In this document: one piece after another, positions 25,899-34,768 of the stretch | How the letters are laid out: the number at the start of each line of letters is the position of its first letter | How positions within the stretch are numbered: the first letter of the stretch is position 1 | Assembly: GCA_031548365.1 (NCBI GenBank) | Contig: JAVBRD010000019.1 | Coordinates: 62,001 to 126,000 of the forward strand | DNA length: 64,000 bases | Direction of reading: 5' to 3' | DNA from: JAVBRD01 sp031548365 | GTDB lineage: Bacteria > Bacillota > Clostridia > Christensenellales > UBA1750 | Notes under the pieces: model-generated | What the model saw: the letters and a program-made list of their open reading frames with translations, nothing else | Databases searched by the model: none | Told to the model about the DNA's origin: nothing | Translations under genes and position numbers: made by a program

Positions 25899-26768
25899 AT
25901 GATTAGAAAAAACGCCGCCGAGGTGGCCTTCGACGTGCTCAACGTCACGATTTTGTCCATCCTCGCCTTGACGTGCCTCTTCCCGTTCGTTCACCTGATC
26001 GCGCGCTCTTTCAGCGCGGAGCCCAAAATCAACGCGGGCCTGGTCACGTTCCTCCCGCTCGAACCGCACCTGCTCGCGTACAAAGCGGTGTGGACGAGCG
26101 TCTCCCTGCGCGTTTCATTCGGCTTCACCGTTCAGCTCACGGTACTCGGCACGCTGACCAATCTGGCCATGACCATGCTTGCCGCGTACCCGCTGAGCAA
26201 AAAAACCCTGGTGTTCCGGAATTTTTTCCTCAACGTCATCATCGTCACCATGTATTTCAGCGGCGGCCTCATCCCGTTCTACTTGCTCATCAAGACGCTG
26301 CGCTTGCTGGACAACATCTGGGCGCTCATCTTGCCCGGCGCGGTGTCCACATACTACATGCTGGTGCTCAAAACGTTCCTTCAGGGTATCCCCGAGAGCC
26401 TTGAGGAGTCCGCGAAACTCGACGGATGCAATGACATGGGCGTGCTCGTGCGCATCATGCTGCCGTTGTGCGTGCCCACGCTGGCCGCGCTCGCGCTCTT
26501 TTTCGCGGTCAACCACTGGAACCAGTACTTCAACGCCATGCTGCTCATGACATCGCAGAAAAACTTTACGCTCCAGGTACGGCTGCGTCAGCTCATTCCG
26601 CCGGATACGACCACGCTCAACATGGAGGGCAACGCGTTCACGACGCTGCCGAACGAATCGTATAAGGCGGCTTCCGTCATTGTCGCCACGCTGCCCATCA
26701 TCTTGATCTATCCGTTTTTGCAGAAGTACTTCATCAAGGGCATCATGCTCGGCTCCGTCAAGGGCTGA
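25899..26768 (+). CDS. Sugar ABC transporter permease, LplC/YtcP family
   Basis: The 289-residue second permease of the importer. It begins with a helix after MIRKNAAEVAFDVLN, carries the family block LPLEPHLLAYKAV, the EAA loop EESAKLDGCNDMGVLVRIMLP and the C-terminal IYPFLQKYFIKGIMLGSVKG typical of LplC proteins. It starts 13 bp after LplB behind GGGGGTGGGAAG. It should form the heterodimeric pore with LplB; relatives import oligosaccharides such as rhamnogalacturonan, xylan or mannan fragments. The substrate here is unknown. Confidence 0.93.
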   Translation: MIRKNAAEVAFDVLNVTILSILALTCLFPFVHLIARSFSAEPKINAGLVTFLPLEPHLLAYKAVWTSVSLRVSFGFTVQLTVLGTLTNLAMTMLAAYPLSKKTLVFRNFFLNVIIVTMYFSGGLIPFYLLIKTLRLLDNIWALILPGAVSTYYMLVLKTFLQGIPESLEESAKLDGCNDMGVLVRIMLPLCVPTLAALALFFAVNHWNQYFNAMLLMTSQKNFTLQVRLRQLIPPDTTTLNMEGNAFTTLPNESYKAASVIVATLPIILIYPFLQKYFIKGIMLGSVKG

Positions 26769-26826
26769 TGATTCGGGTACAGAGGCGCATGCCTTTTGCC
26801 ATACTAAAAAAGGAGTGACCAAGACC

Positions 26827-28470
26827 ATGTCTAAACGCATTCTGGCTTTCGCAATCGTGGCTGTGATGCTGGCGCTGACCGCCTGCACCGCGCCTGCGGC
26901 GACGCCTGCCCCGGCCGCGCCCGCCGCGCCTTCCGCGGCCCCGGCGGCTCCCTCCGCGGCTCCGGCGGCCCCCTCCGCGGCTCCGGCGGCCCCGACAGCC
27001 GCACCCGCAGCGCCGCCCAAGACGGCCGATCCGGTCAAGCTGAAGGTTGAGGTCTTTGACCGCAACAACATCGACCCCACGGTCGGCACCGTGACCGACA
27101 ACCCCTTCACCAAGTACATCAAGGAAGGCATGCTCGCGGAGGGCGTTGACGTCTCCTTCGAGCCCGTGCCGCGCGGCGAAGAGACGCAGAAAATCACCGT
27201 GCTCATGGCGTCCGGCACCGCGCCCGACATCATCTTCACGTACGACCGCTCGCTCTTCCAGAAGTTCGCCATGGAGGGCGGCCTGCACGACCTGACCCCG
27301 TACATCGACCAGTACGGCCAGGACCTCAAGGCCTACACCGGCGAGATCAGCATGCCGTACGGCGTGCTCGATGGCAAGCAGTACGCCTTCCCGGCGCTGC
27401 GCGTGCGCGTCGGTCACATCACGCCCTTCATCCGCTCCGACTGGGTGACCAAGGCGGGCGTGTCCATGCCCACCAACCGCGACGAGCTCGTGACCGTTTT
27501 GAAGGCGTTCAAAGAGAAGAATCTCGGCGCGAACGGCCTGACGATCCCGTGGGGCGGCCAGCTCAACGGCGCGCCGTACGGCAAGATGCAGGACGTGATC
27601 CATTCTTTCGGCACCAACGAAGAAGAATATGAGTACACCGTACCCAAGTACATCCGCGAAAACTACAAGGAAGCCGCCAAGTGGATGGCCGAGCTGTACA
27701 AAGAGGGTCTGATTGATCCCGAGTTCGCCACCCGCCCGAGCGACCAGATCAACAACCCCATCAAGGGCTCCAATGTCGGCTTCTTCATGGAAGGCAATTG
27801 GGTGCCGCACGGGCTGTCCGGCGGCAACGCGTTCCTGCTCGCGGCTCAGGAGATCGACAAGGACGCCATGATGGAAGCCGTCAACTGCTTCCCGGACAAG
27901 AACGGCAAGTACTACAAGATGACCTACACCCCCACCGGCCTGTTCAACATGGTCCCCCTGACCTGCAAAAACCCGGAAGCCGCGGTTAAGTACCTCAACT
28001 GGATGTGCCGCAAAGAGAACGCATACAAGATCTGCTACGGCGACGAAGGCACCATGTACAAGATCGAAGACGGCGTGCCGATCAACATCGTCAACGATGA
28101 CACGAACAAGCGCCGCGCGCCTTTGGGCGACCTCGCGCTCATGTTCAACGGCGGCTGGAACCTGCCCATCGAGCTGTCCAACCTCCAGACGGAGAAGAAC
28201 AACCCCAAGTTCGGCAAGCAAGCCGCCGCCGCGCAGAAGATGGCCGAGGTTGACGGCGTTTACGAGCCGTTCTACAACGTCCCGATCGCGGCTGAGCGCC
28301 AGTACCTCTCCGAGCTGGACACCGCCGCTCAGCAGTGGTGGGTCAAGCTCGTCACCGAGCCGGATTTTGAGAAGACCTATGCCGACTACATCAAGGACAT
28401 GGAAGCCAAGGGCATCAAGGAGATCCAGAAGGAATACACCGAGTACTACGCGAAGTACATGAAGAAATAG
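26827..28470 (+). CDS. Extracellular solute-binding lipoprotein of the sugar transporter
   Basis: The 547-residue lipoprotein captures sugar outside the cell for the LplB/LplC permeases. The signal peptide MSKRILAFAIVAVMLAL ends in the lipobox LTAC (lipidated Cys about residue 20). A low-complexity Ala/Pro linker of about 40 residues, made of tandem APAAPSA units, tethers the binding domain. The body carries motifs of family 1 binding proteins of the LplA type (GLTIPWGGQLNGAPYG, EGNWVPHGLSGGNAF). ATG 26827 follows AGGAG; the GTG at 26815 overlaps that site. It has the highest-quality codon pattern of the operon and is followed by a hairpin that may keep its mRNA more abundant than the downstream genes. 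Confidence 0.92.
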   Translation: MSKRILAFAIVAVMLALTACTAPAATPAPAAPAAPSAAPAAPSAAPAAPSAAPAAPTAAPAAPPKTADPVKLKVEVFDRNNIDPTVGTVTDNPFTKYIKEGMLAEGVDVSFEPVPRGEETQKITVLMASGTAPDIIFTYDRSLFQKFAMEGGLHDLTPYIDQYGQDLKAYTGEISMPYGVLDGKQYAFPALRVRVGHITPFIRSDWVTKAGVSMPTNRDELVTVLKAFKEKNLGANGLTIPWGGQLNGAPYGKMQDVIHSFGTNEEEYEYTVPKYIRENYKEAAKWMAELYKEGLIDPEFATRPSDQINNPIKGSNVGFFMEGNWVPHGLSGGNAFLLAAQEIDKDAMMEAVNCFPDKNGKYYKMTYTPTGLFNMVPLTCKNPEAAVKYLNWMCRKENAYKICYGDEGTMYKIEDGVPINIVNDDTNKRRAPLGDLALMFNGGWNLPIELSNLQTEKNNPKFGKQAAAAQKMAEVDGVYEPFYNVPIAAERQYLSELDTAAQQWWVKLVTEPDFEKTYADYIKDMEAKGIKEIQKEYTEYYAKYMKK

Positions 28471-28483
28471 CAAACAAGCGTCA

Positions 28484-28516
28484 AACAAGGGGCTTCCGCT
28501 GCTGCGGCGGCCCCTT
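28484..28516 (+). terminator. Hairpin after the binding-protein gene (partial terminator or mRNA stabiliser)
   Basis: AAGGGGC (28487-28493) with CCGC/GCGG inside pairs with GCCCCTTT (28510-28517). It stands between the binding-protein gene and the next gene of the operon, the usual place of a hairpin that raises binding-protein expression over downstream genes. Confidence 0.6.
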
Positions 28517-28536
28517 TGTATGGAAGGGGGATGGAC

Positions 28537-30207
28537 ATGACTCATTTGGAACGCGTCACACGTATGACCGAGATCGCGATTCCGCACATCCTGCGCTCAC
28601 AGGTGCTCGATCAAAGCGACCCGCATTACGGCGGCATCGTCGAGCCCAGCAAGGGTTTCCCCGACCCGATGAGCACGCGGGGGTACCTGGAGACGCTGCT
28701 CAGCCTGTATTACTGCGATAAATCGCGGTATTACCGCGACCCGCTCATGCTGGAGCGCTCGCTTTTGTGCATGGAGCATCTCATCCATTGGCAGCACGAG
28801 GACGGCACGATCGACTTTCTTGAAGTCGACTTTTTCTCCGTGCCCACGCTCGCGTTTTCCGTGCAAGTGCTTGTGCCGCTCGTTCGCGTGATTGACAAGT
28901 TCGGCGGCAAGAGCGAAGCGGAGAACAAGCTGCGCGCCATGCTCATCCGCTTTCTGGAGAGAGCCGCCTACGCCATGCCGCGAGGGGGCTTCAACACCCC
29001 CAACCACCGCTGGGTGGTCGCGTCGGCGGAGTCTCTGTGCGGGAACCTGCTGGGCAGCAAAGCCTGCCTTGACGATTGCGCGCTCTACCTGAACGAAGGG
29101 ATTGACTGCGACGACGAGGGCGAGTTCACCGAGCGTTCGGTCGGCATCTACGACGCGGTCAACGACAGCGCGATGATCATCATGGCCGACGAGCTGTCCC
29201 GCCCCGACCTTCTGACCTTCGTGCGCCGCAACCTCGACAAAGTGCAGCGCTACATGGAGCCGGACGGCACGGTGATGACGCTCAACTCCCGCCGCCAGGA
29301 TGTGGGCAAGGCGGTCTACCCGCGCAGCATGTACTGGATCTACCGGACGATGGCCGCGCGCGACCACAACGCCAGGTACGCGTGGATGTCCGACCGCCTG
29401 CTTGAAGTATGGGAGGACACCGCGCAGCCGCTTGGCAACGCCATGGAACGCTACGAGGCGGTCGGGCTCGCGCACACGCTCTTCCGTTTCCTGCTCGACG
29501 AACGGATGGACGCCGATCTCAGCGCTCAACCATGGGAAAACCGCTATCACGAGCACTACCCCAAGGCGGGTATCGTGCGCGACCGGCAGGAGGACTGCTC
29601 GTTTACGCTCATCAAGGACAAGCCCGTCTTTCTCAAAGCGCAGACCGGCCGCCTGACCGTGTACGCCAAGCTCCACGCGTGCCTTACGGGCTTTGGCGAG
29701 GGGCGCTTTCAAGCCGACGAGCTGACCGCGCTGCCCGGCGGCGGATACCGCATGACCCACAAGGCCACGCTCCCCTACGCGCGCCCGCTCAAGGACCCCG
29801 GCACGCCGCTCTACGAGTTCATGCCCAACCATCTGCGCGAGAAGGTGGGCCACCAAACACTGCGCTTCACGGTCGACGCGCTCATGAAGGACCGAGCGGT
29901 TGAGCTTTCTATCGACCTCTCCGGCGTGGAAGGCGTGCCGTGGAAGCTTGAGCTGATGTTCGACGGCGGCGGCCTTTGGGAGACAAACGAGAGTTGGACC
30001 GCGGGCACGCCCGGCTCATGGTCCGTACTCAAGCGCGGTGATGGCGCGTACGAAAAGGCGGGCGAACGCTTCCGCGTCATCGGCGGACACGGGGAACACC
30101 GCTACGCGCCGTTCGCGCGCACCTCCGAGCCGCCCGACGCCGGCAAGTACACCGTCTTCCTGACGGGGTTCGCGCCCATCCAACACACTGTACGCATCGA
30201 GTGCTAG
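28537..30207 (+). CDS. Uncharacterised protein, paralogue A, possible (alpha/alpha) toroid plus beta-sandwich
   Basis: The 556-residue soluble protein has no signal peptide. I do not recognise a named family. The first two thirds look helical, the last third beta-rich, a layout seen in heparinase II/III-like and GH88/GH105-like carbohydrate enzymes. Conserved with its neighbour at 30413: GGFNTPNHRWVVASAES, CDDEGEFTERSVGIYDAVND, LNSRRQDVGKA and a final GFAPIQHTVRIEC. His, Arg, Glu and Tyr in these blocks are candidate catalytic residues. I prefer ATG 28537 (6 nt after AGGGGG) over 28531 or TTG 28516. Being in a sugar-import operon it probably cleaves or modifies an imported oligosaccharide; this is inference. 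Confidence 0.6.
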   Translation: MTHLERVTRMTEIAIPHILRSQVLDQSDPHYGGIVEPSKGFPDPMSTRGYLETLLSLYYCDKSRYYRDPLMLERSLLCMEHLIHWQHEDGTIDFLEVDFFSVPTLAFSVQVLVPLVRVIDKFGGKSEAENKLRAMLIRFLERAAYAMPRGGFNTPNHRWVVASAESLCGNLLGSKACLDDCALYLNEGIDCDDEGEFTERSVGIYDAVNDSAMIIMADELSRPDLLTFVRRNLDKVQRYMEPDGTVMTLNSRRQDVGKAVYPRSMYWIYRTMAARDHNARYAWMSDRLLEVWEDTAQPLGNAMERYEAVGLAHTLFRFLLDERMDADLSAQPWENRYHEHYPKAGIVRDRQEDCSFTLIKDKPVFLKAQTGRLTVYAKLHACLTGFGEGRFQADELTALPGGGYRMTHKATLPYARPLKDPGTPLYEFMPNHLREKVGHQTLRFTVDALMKDRAVELSIDLSGVEGVPWKLELMFDGGGLWETNESWTAGTPGSWSVLKRGDGAYEKAGERFRVIGGHGEHRYAPFARTSEPPDAGKYTVFLTGFAPIQHTVRIEC

Positions 30208-30222
30208 GGCAGCGCCGCGTCA

Positions 30223-30249
30223 CCCGCGCACGGTGTCCTCGCGGGTTTT
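30223..30249 (+). terminator. Weak terminator after paralogue A
   Basis: CCCGCG (30223-30228) pairs with CGCGGG (30240-30245), followed by TTTT. The 205-bp gap (30208-30412) holds nothing else recognisable. Confidence 0.45.
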
Positions 30250-30412
30250 CACGTTGCTCCGCGTCGCCCAGTTCCCTCAACGCTTCTTGATCATGGCGGA
30301 ATTCTACGCGACGCCGGCGGCGATGTCGCCTTAGGTATGCGCTGAACAAGAGCCCTGCGGGGCATTCCCGCACGATCTTCTCATAAAACACTCAACAAAA
30401 CGGAGGGATCAC

Positions 30413-32068
30413 ATGAACCCATACAAACTGATTTTGCAGCTGACCGACGAATCCGTGCCGCAGATGATGGCCATCCAGCAGATGGATCCAACCAAGCGCG
30501 ACTACAAAGGACACGTCTGGCCGGGTAAAGGCTATGCCGAGCCGGGGACTTCGGGCGGCGCGGTCATGCTCCTGAGCGCTTACTTCTGCCCGGATTCGGT
30601 TTGGTACAAGAACGCTTCCGTGCTTGAGATGGCGATCAGCGCCATGGAGTTCTTCCTCTCCAAGTGCCACGAGGACGGCTCTTTCGACCTGATGGAGACC
30701 AACTTCCACGACTGCACGTGCAACGGCTTTGCCATGCAGAACATCGGCTACATATACCGCGTGCTGGAGAAGTACGCCAAAACAGAGCGCGAGCTTGTCA
30801 TGAAGTCGCTCGCGCTCGATTTCGTCAAAACGTCCGCGCGCGCGATGCTGAACGGCGGCTTCCACACGCCCAACCACCGCTGGGTGGTGACCTCCGCGCT
30901 TTCGCTGTGCTACAGCATCCTCAAAGACCCCGCGCTCAAGGAGATGGCGGAGCTCTACCTGTCCGAGGACATCGACTGCAACGAGGAAGGCGACTACACC
31001 GAGCGCTCCGTGGGCATCTACGACGTGACGAACAACGAATCGCTCACCATCATCGCGCAGGAGCTGGGCATGCCCGAGCTGTACGCGTACGTGGAGCGCA
31101 ACCTCAACAAAAACTGGTTTTACATCGAGCCCGACATGACGGGCCTGACGCTCGCTTCCCGCCGCCAGGATTACGGCAAGGACGCGATCATGGTACGCCA
31201 CTTCTTTTCGTGCTGGATGGCCGCGCGCCGCACGGGCGATCCGAAGCTTCAGTGGCTGGCGGGGCAGTTCCTCAAGCAAATGGACGACCAGCGGCTGCGG
31301 TACGGCGCGCCCGGTCAGATCGCCGCGACGCTCCACCACCAGTCGCTCCTCGCGCGCTTCCTGCTCGATGACTCCCTCAAAGGCGACATGCCCGAGGGCG
31401 AGCCCATGCGCGACGTGTACGACAAGAGCTTCCCGCTCGCGGGCGTGGTGCGCCACCGCAACGGCAACTGGACGTGTTCTTTGCTCAAAGGCAACTCGAC
31501 GTTCATGAAAGTGCAAAACGGCACGCTCAAGGCGTATGTCAAACTGGTCGGCTCCTACTTCGCGCGCGGGCGCATGCAGGCGCAGGAGATAACGGCCATC
31601 GAGGGCGGCTACCGCTTGACATACCGCGACGTATGGGGCTATGTGCGGCCCATCAAGGACCTGCACCAGCCCGACTGGCACAAGATCGACAAATCCGCGC
31701 GCGAGGACGCCAACATGCAGCTGCTCGTCTGGCAGGTGGACGTCCTTTTCGAGGACAGCGCCGTGCGGCTTGAGATCAGCTCCGAAGGCACGCCCGAGAT
31801 CCCCATGAAGCTCGAAATGATTTTCACCGAAGGCGGGATGCTGCGCGCGCAAGGCCTCGCCACGCCGGGACGCGCCGGCTCCTACGTCCTCCTCGCGGGG
31901 GACGCGCTCTACGAGCGCTACGGAGAAGCGATCGGCGTTGAGGGCGGATTCTGTGAGCACGACAACGCCCCCGCCATGCGCGGGAGCGATCCGCAGCCGA
32001 TGGAGCAATTCTGCGTGTACATGACCGGCTTTACACCCGTCAAACGGAGCGTCAGAATCACCTTCTAG
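30413..32068 (+). CDS. Uncharacterised protein, paralogue B, possible (alpha/alpha) toroid plus beta-sandwich
   Basis: At 551 residues this is a clear paralogue of the preceding gene, sharing GGFHTPNHRWVVTSALSLC, CNEEGDYTERSVGIYDVTNN, LASRRQDYGKDA, MKLEMIFTEGG and a C-terminal MTGFTPVKRSVRITF. Start ATG 30413 follows GGAGGG at good distance. No signal peptide is seen. The conserved acidic and aromatic residues are kept in both copies, which argues that both are active. The pair may act on related linkages (for example two uronate- or aldose-type substrates). It closes the transporter operon. The name remains open: I see a fold-level resemblance to polysaccharide-lyase-like proteins only. Confidence 0.6.
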   Translation: MNPYKLILQLTDESVPQMMAIQQMDPTKRDYKGHVWPGKGYAEPGTSGGAVMLLSAYFCPDSVWYKNASVLEMAISAMEFFLSKCHEDGSFDLMETNFHDCTCNGFAMQNIGYIYRVLEKYAKTERELVMKSLALDFVKTSARAMLNGGFHTPNHRWVVTSALSLCYSILKDPALKEMAELYLSEDIDCNEEGDYTERSVGIYDVTNNESLTIIAQELGMPELYAYVERNLNKNWFYIEPDMTGLTLASRRQDYGKDAIMVRHFFSCWMAARRTGDPKLQWLAGQFLKQMDDQRLRYGAPGQIAATLHHQSLLARFLLDDSLKGDMPEGEPMRDVYDKSFPLAGVVRHRNGNWTCSLLKGNSTFMKVQNGTLKAYVKLVGSYFARGRMQAQEITAIEGGYRLTYRDVWGYVRPIKDLHQPDWHKIDKSAREDANMQLLVWQVDVLFEDSAVRLEISSEGTPEIPMKLEMIFTEGGMLRAQGLATPGRAGSYVLLAGDALYERYGEAIGVEGGFCEHDNAPAMRGSDPQPMEQFCVYMTGFTPVKRSVRITF

Positions 32069-32549
32069 GTAAGCGGTGATTGAATCCGCACCCGTCCTGT
32101 CGTCCTGCTCCGGAGATGAAAAGAACCCGCAGGTTCTATGAACGCGAACGCGGCGTTCCGTTTGGGGCCTTTCCACACATCGGACACAACCGGTTAGTCC
32201 GATGAACACATCGGCGTGCCGCAGCACCCCGACGTGTTCATCGCTTGCCCAAGAGAGCGTTGGACGAGCCGGAGTGCCTGAGCGCGCCCGCTCGTCCTGC
32301 GGGTTGATCTCAAAGAACGCGGACAGCACGCGCCCGCAGGGTTTATCGCAACCGCGATACGCCCTGTGGGCGGTGTTTTGCCATGACCTCGTCTTGCCAC
32401 AGAATCCCTTTGTCCGGAGACCTTGGCAAGGCTGCGATCGCCCGGCGCAGCCTCCGGTCGCGACCCCTTTCGCCTCCTTGCCCCGGGCGAAAGCACCGCG
32501 CCGTCCGAGCCGCTTATGGGTTTGGTTGACCATTCTGCGCGCCGGAGCG
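32069..32549. other. Convergent 481-bp gap rich in inverted repeats
   Basis: No gene is supported here. It contains AGAACC-CGCA-GGTTCT (32122-32137, also found at 56395), CGGAC/GTCCG around AACCGGTT (about 32180-32200), CGATGAACAC (32200-32209) pairing with GTGTTCATCG (32234-32243), and CTTTCGC/GCGAAAG near 32470-32493. The second of these could end transcription from either side, but none has a good T tract. Confidence 0.5.
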
Positions 32550-33404
32550 TCAAGTGATCCTGAAGCACTCCCGGATTGCTCCGCCATCCCCCGCCTTCTG
32601 CCACGAAATCCAGTACCCTTCGGACACGCCCGCGCTGCGCTCCGGGCTGCTCGCTTTCCAGAGATACCCCTCCAGCCCCGGCGGCGGCGTGAGCCTGTAG
32701 CTGCCGGGGATGGCGTACCCGACCGCCTGCACCACCTCTTGCCCGTCCTCTTGCCCGATCACGGCCGCGAGCAGGTAGTGGTCGAAGCCGGCGGGCGCAT
32801 CGGCGACAGGTACGCGCGCAAAGCGGATGTGCGGCTGCTCGAACGCGTGCACAATCGAAGACCGTTCAAACAGCGCTTTGACGCGCGCGGAAGTTCCCGG
32901 CCAGAGCCATTCGGGTTCGGCAGGCGCTGGATCCGGCGCCGCCTCTTCCTGAACCGCCGGCTCAACGGGCTTGGTCTCCTCGACAACAGGTACGGGCGCG
33001 GGCTGCGGTTCGGCTTTTTTGGGGGGGACAAGCAGCGCGTGGAGCCCGCTTTGCCGGACATCCTTGGCCGCGTCAACGCTCGCGCACGCCGCTATGAACG
33101 CGCGGCCATCCGCGACGCGCCAAACACACACGGCGTCACATCCCTCGATGTCGAGAGCGCGCAATTCGGCCTTGAGCGTCCCTTGACCGCGCGCGTCGAT
33201 CTGCATCTCACCCAGCAAGCGCGCGCTTTTGCGGTCGCGCGCGGCGAGAGAGGCTGTGAGCGCGCCTTCGTCCGGCGGCATGCCCTTGAGCGAGACCGTG
33301 ACTGTCGCGGTCGCCCCCTTTTGCTCGATCTTGACAAAGCCCGAGCACGCGCTTTTCGCGTCGACGGGCCTGAGCATGTTGACCACGCGGCGATACTCTT
33401 CCAT
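32550..33404 (-). CDS. Hypothetical protein with Pro/Glu-rich linker
   Basis: The 284-residue protein is not from a family I can name. Residues about 1-125 form a small mixed domain starting MEEYRRVVNMLRPVDAKS, beta-rich with GFVKIEQKGATATVTVSLKG. About 130-165 are a low-complexity linker of Pro, Ala, Glu and Val. About 166-284 form a second domain starting near EWLWPGTSARVKALFE and ending GYWISWQKAGDGG. There is no membrane segment or signal peptide. ATG 33404 has correct spacing from GGGAGGA; the ATG at 33413 is too close. It is transcribed divergently from the URO-D-like gene at 33526. Confidence 0.65.
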   Translation of the reverse strand: MEEYRRVVNMLRPVDAKSACSGFVKIEQKGATATVTVSLKGMPPDEGALTASLAARDRKSARLLGEMQIDARGQGTLKAELRALDIEGCDAVCVWRVADGRAFIAACASVDAAKDVRQSGLHALLVPPKKAEPQPAPVPVVEETKPVEPAVQEEAAPDPAPAEPEWLWPGTSARVKALFERSSIVHAFEQPHIRFARVPVADAPAGFDHYLLAAVIGQEDGQEVVQAVGYAIPGSYRLTPPPGLEGYLWKASSPERSAGVSEGYWISWQKAGDGGAIRECFRIT

Positions 33405-33455
33405 GGACGTCATTCCTCCCGCGGCTCATCGCCAGTCAAAAGCTATGCGGGAACG

Positions 33456-33484
33456 GTGACGAACATGCCACACCATGGTATAAT
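33456..33484 (+). promoter_or_regulatory. Sigma-A promoter of the second URO-D-like gene
   Basis: GTGACG (33456-33461), 17 bp, TATAAT (33479-33484) with extended TGG, about 40 bp upstream of the start. Confidence 0.65.
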
Positions 33485-33525
33485 TCGCTCATAACGCATT
33501 CCTTGATTGAAATGAGGTGCGCACT

Positions 33526-34683
33526 TTGTCAAGCGGTATTGACGCCCTTCTCCCCCGTGAGCGCATGTCACCCGGCGCGCGCAAACTGCGCGACGCCTAT
33601 GCCATCGTGCCCGGCGCTCCCCTGGTCATGAAAGAGTTCGGCTACTACGTGATTGACCGGTGGATTCGCGAAGGCCACTTGCCCTCGAAAGGAGCGCACG
33701 AGGCGATCGCCGAGCGCTTCGGCTTCGATGAGCAGGGCTTTTTCCCGCTCGGCGGGCTTGGGTGGTGCGAGGCGGCGTTCGTCCCGCCTTTTGAGACGCT
33801 AGTGCTCGAAGACAGGGGCGAGCATGAGCTTGGGCAGGATCACGCGGGCCGGAAAATCCTGTATTTCAAGGGCCGCCGCAGCGGCTTTATGCCCGACTAT
33901 GTCGGCCACCCCGTGACCGACATGAAAAGCTGGGTCGATCTGTGCAAATGGCGGATGGATCCTGAAACGCCTGAGCGCTGGACAGGGCTTGCGGCCAAGA
34001 TGGAGAAGGCTAAAAACGCGGCCGCGCAAGGTAAGATGATACAGGCCAACCTGATCGGGGGGTACATGTACCTGCGCAGTCTGATCGGGCCGCTCGAGCT
34101 GACGTACATGTTCTACGACGCGCCCGAAGTCATCCACGCGTGCATGGAAACATGGCTGACGCTTGCCGACGCGACGCTCGCGAAGTACCAGGAACACGTC
34201 ACGTTCGACGAGTTCTACATCGCCGAGGACATCTGCTACAACAAAGGCCCGCTCATCTCACCCGCGATGATGCGCGGATTCCTCTTCCCTTACTACGCGC
34301 AGCTGCTGAATAATGTCCGCGCGCGCCAGATCGACAAGTCGCGCAGGCTTTACTTTCAGGTCGATACCGACGGCGATTGCCGCCCGGTGATCGACGTCTA
34401 CGGCGAGCTGGGCATGGACGTGATGTCGCCGTTTGAGGTCGCGTCCGGCTGCGACGTCGTGGAGATCGGCAAGCAGTACCCGAACCTCGTCATGTCCGGC
34501 GGCATCGATAAGCGTGTGCTGGCCGTGGGCGGACAAAAGATGGAAGACTACCTGCGCCGCATTCTGGACAATATGCGCGCGCGCGGCGGGTACATCCCCA
34601 CCTGTGACCACGGCGTGCCCGAGGAGGTCTCCTTCGCCAACTTCGCGCGGTACCGCGAGATCATGCTGGAATACGCGCGATAA
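33526..34683 (+). CDS. Uroporphyrinogen-decarboxylase family protein
   Basis: The 385-residue TIM-barrel protein has clearer URO-D family features than the gene at 11371: FFPLGGLGWCEAAFVPPFE, DEFYIAEDICYNKGPLISPAMMRGFLFPYY and the C-terminal GGIDKRVLAVGGQ with PTCDHGVPEEVSFANF. Proteins of this clade in anaerobes are often annotated near sugar or corrinoid genes and their reaction is unknown. TTG 33526 lies 7 nt after GAGG and is the likely start; the in-frame GTG at 33517 overlaps that site. It is a single-gene unit ending at a strong shared terminator. Confidence 0.82.
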   Translation: MSSGIDALLPRERMSPGARKLRDAYAIVPGAPLVMKEFGYYVIDRWIREGHLPSKGAHEAIAERFGFDEQGFFPLGGLGWCEAAFVPPFETLVLEDRGEHELGQDHAGRKILYFKGRRSGFMPDYVGHPVTDMKSWVDLCKWRMDPETPERWTGLAAKMEKAKNAAAQGKMIQANLIGGYMYLRSLIGPLELTYMFYDAPEVIHACMETWLTLADATLAKYQEHVTFDEFYIAEDICYNKGPLISPAMMRGFLFPYYAQLLNNVRARQIDKSRRLYFQVDTDGDCRPVIDVYGELGMDVMSPFEVASGCDVVEIGKQYPNLVMSGGIDKRVLAVGGQKMEDYLRRILDNMRARGGYIPTCDHGVPEEVSFANFARYREIMLEYAR

Positions 34684-34702
34684 ACCAGGACCGCGATTGA
34701 CA

Positions 34703-34735
34703 AAGAAGAAGCGCCGGCAGACGGTGCTTCTTCTT
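34703..34735. terminator. Bidirectional terminator between convergent genes
   Basis: AAGAAGAAGCGCCG (34703-34716) pairs with CGGTGCTTCTTCTT (34722-34735) around a 5-nt loop, one G-T pair. It serves the URO-D-like gene (plus) and the phosphotransferase gene (minus). Confidence 0.85.
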
Positions 34736-34768
34736 GTTCTCTCGTCCGTTTCCATGGCGGACGAGCGC

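Noticed and set aside
26758..28587. A 609-codon open frame antisense to the binding lipoprotein gene.
   Set aside because: The plus strand clearly encodes an LplA-type lipoprotein with signal peptide. The antisense frame has Arg/His/Val-rich composition and no domain; long antisense frames are common in GC-rich DNA.
30077..30391. A minus-strand frame in the gap between the two paralogues.
   Set aside because: No ribosome site and Arg-rich shadow composition; most of it overlaps the end of paralogue A.
30392..32587. A 731-codon antisense frame over paralogue B.
   Set aside because: No ribosome site, no recognisable motif, and the plus-strand gene is supported by its paralogue.
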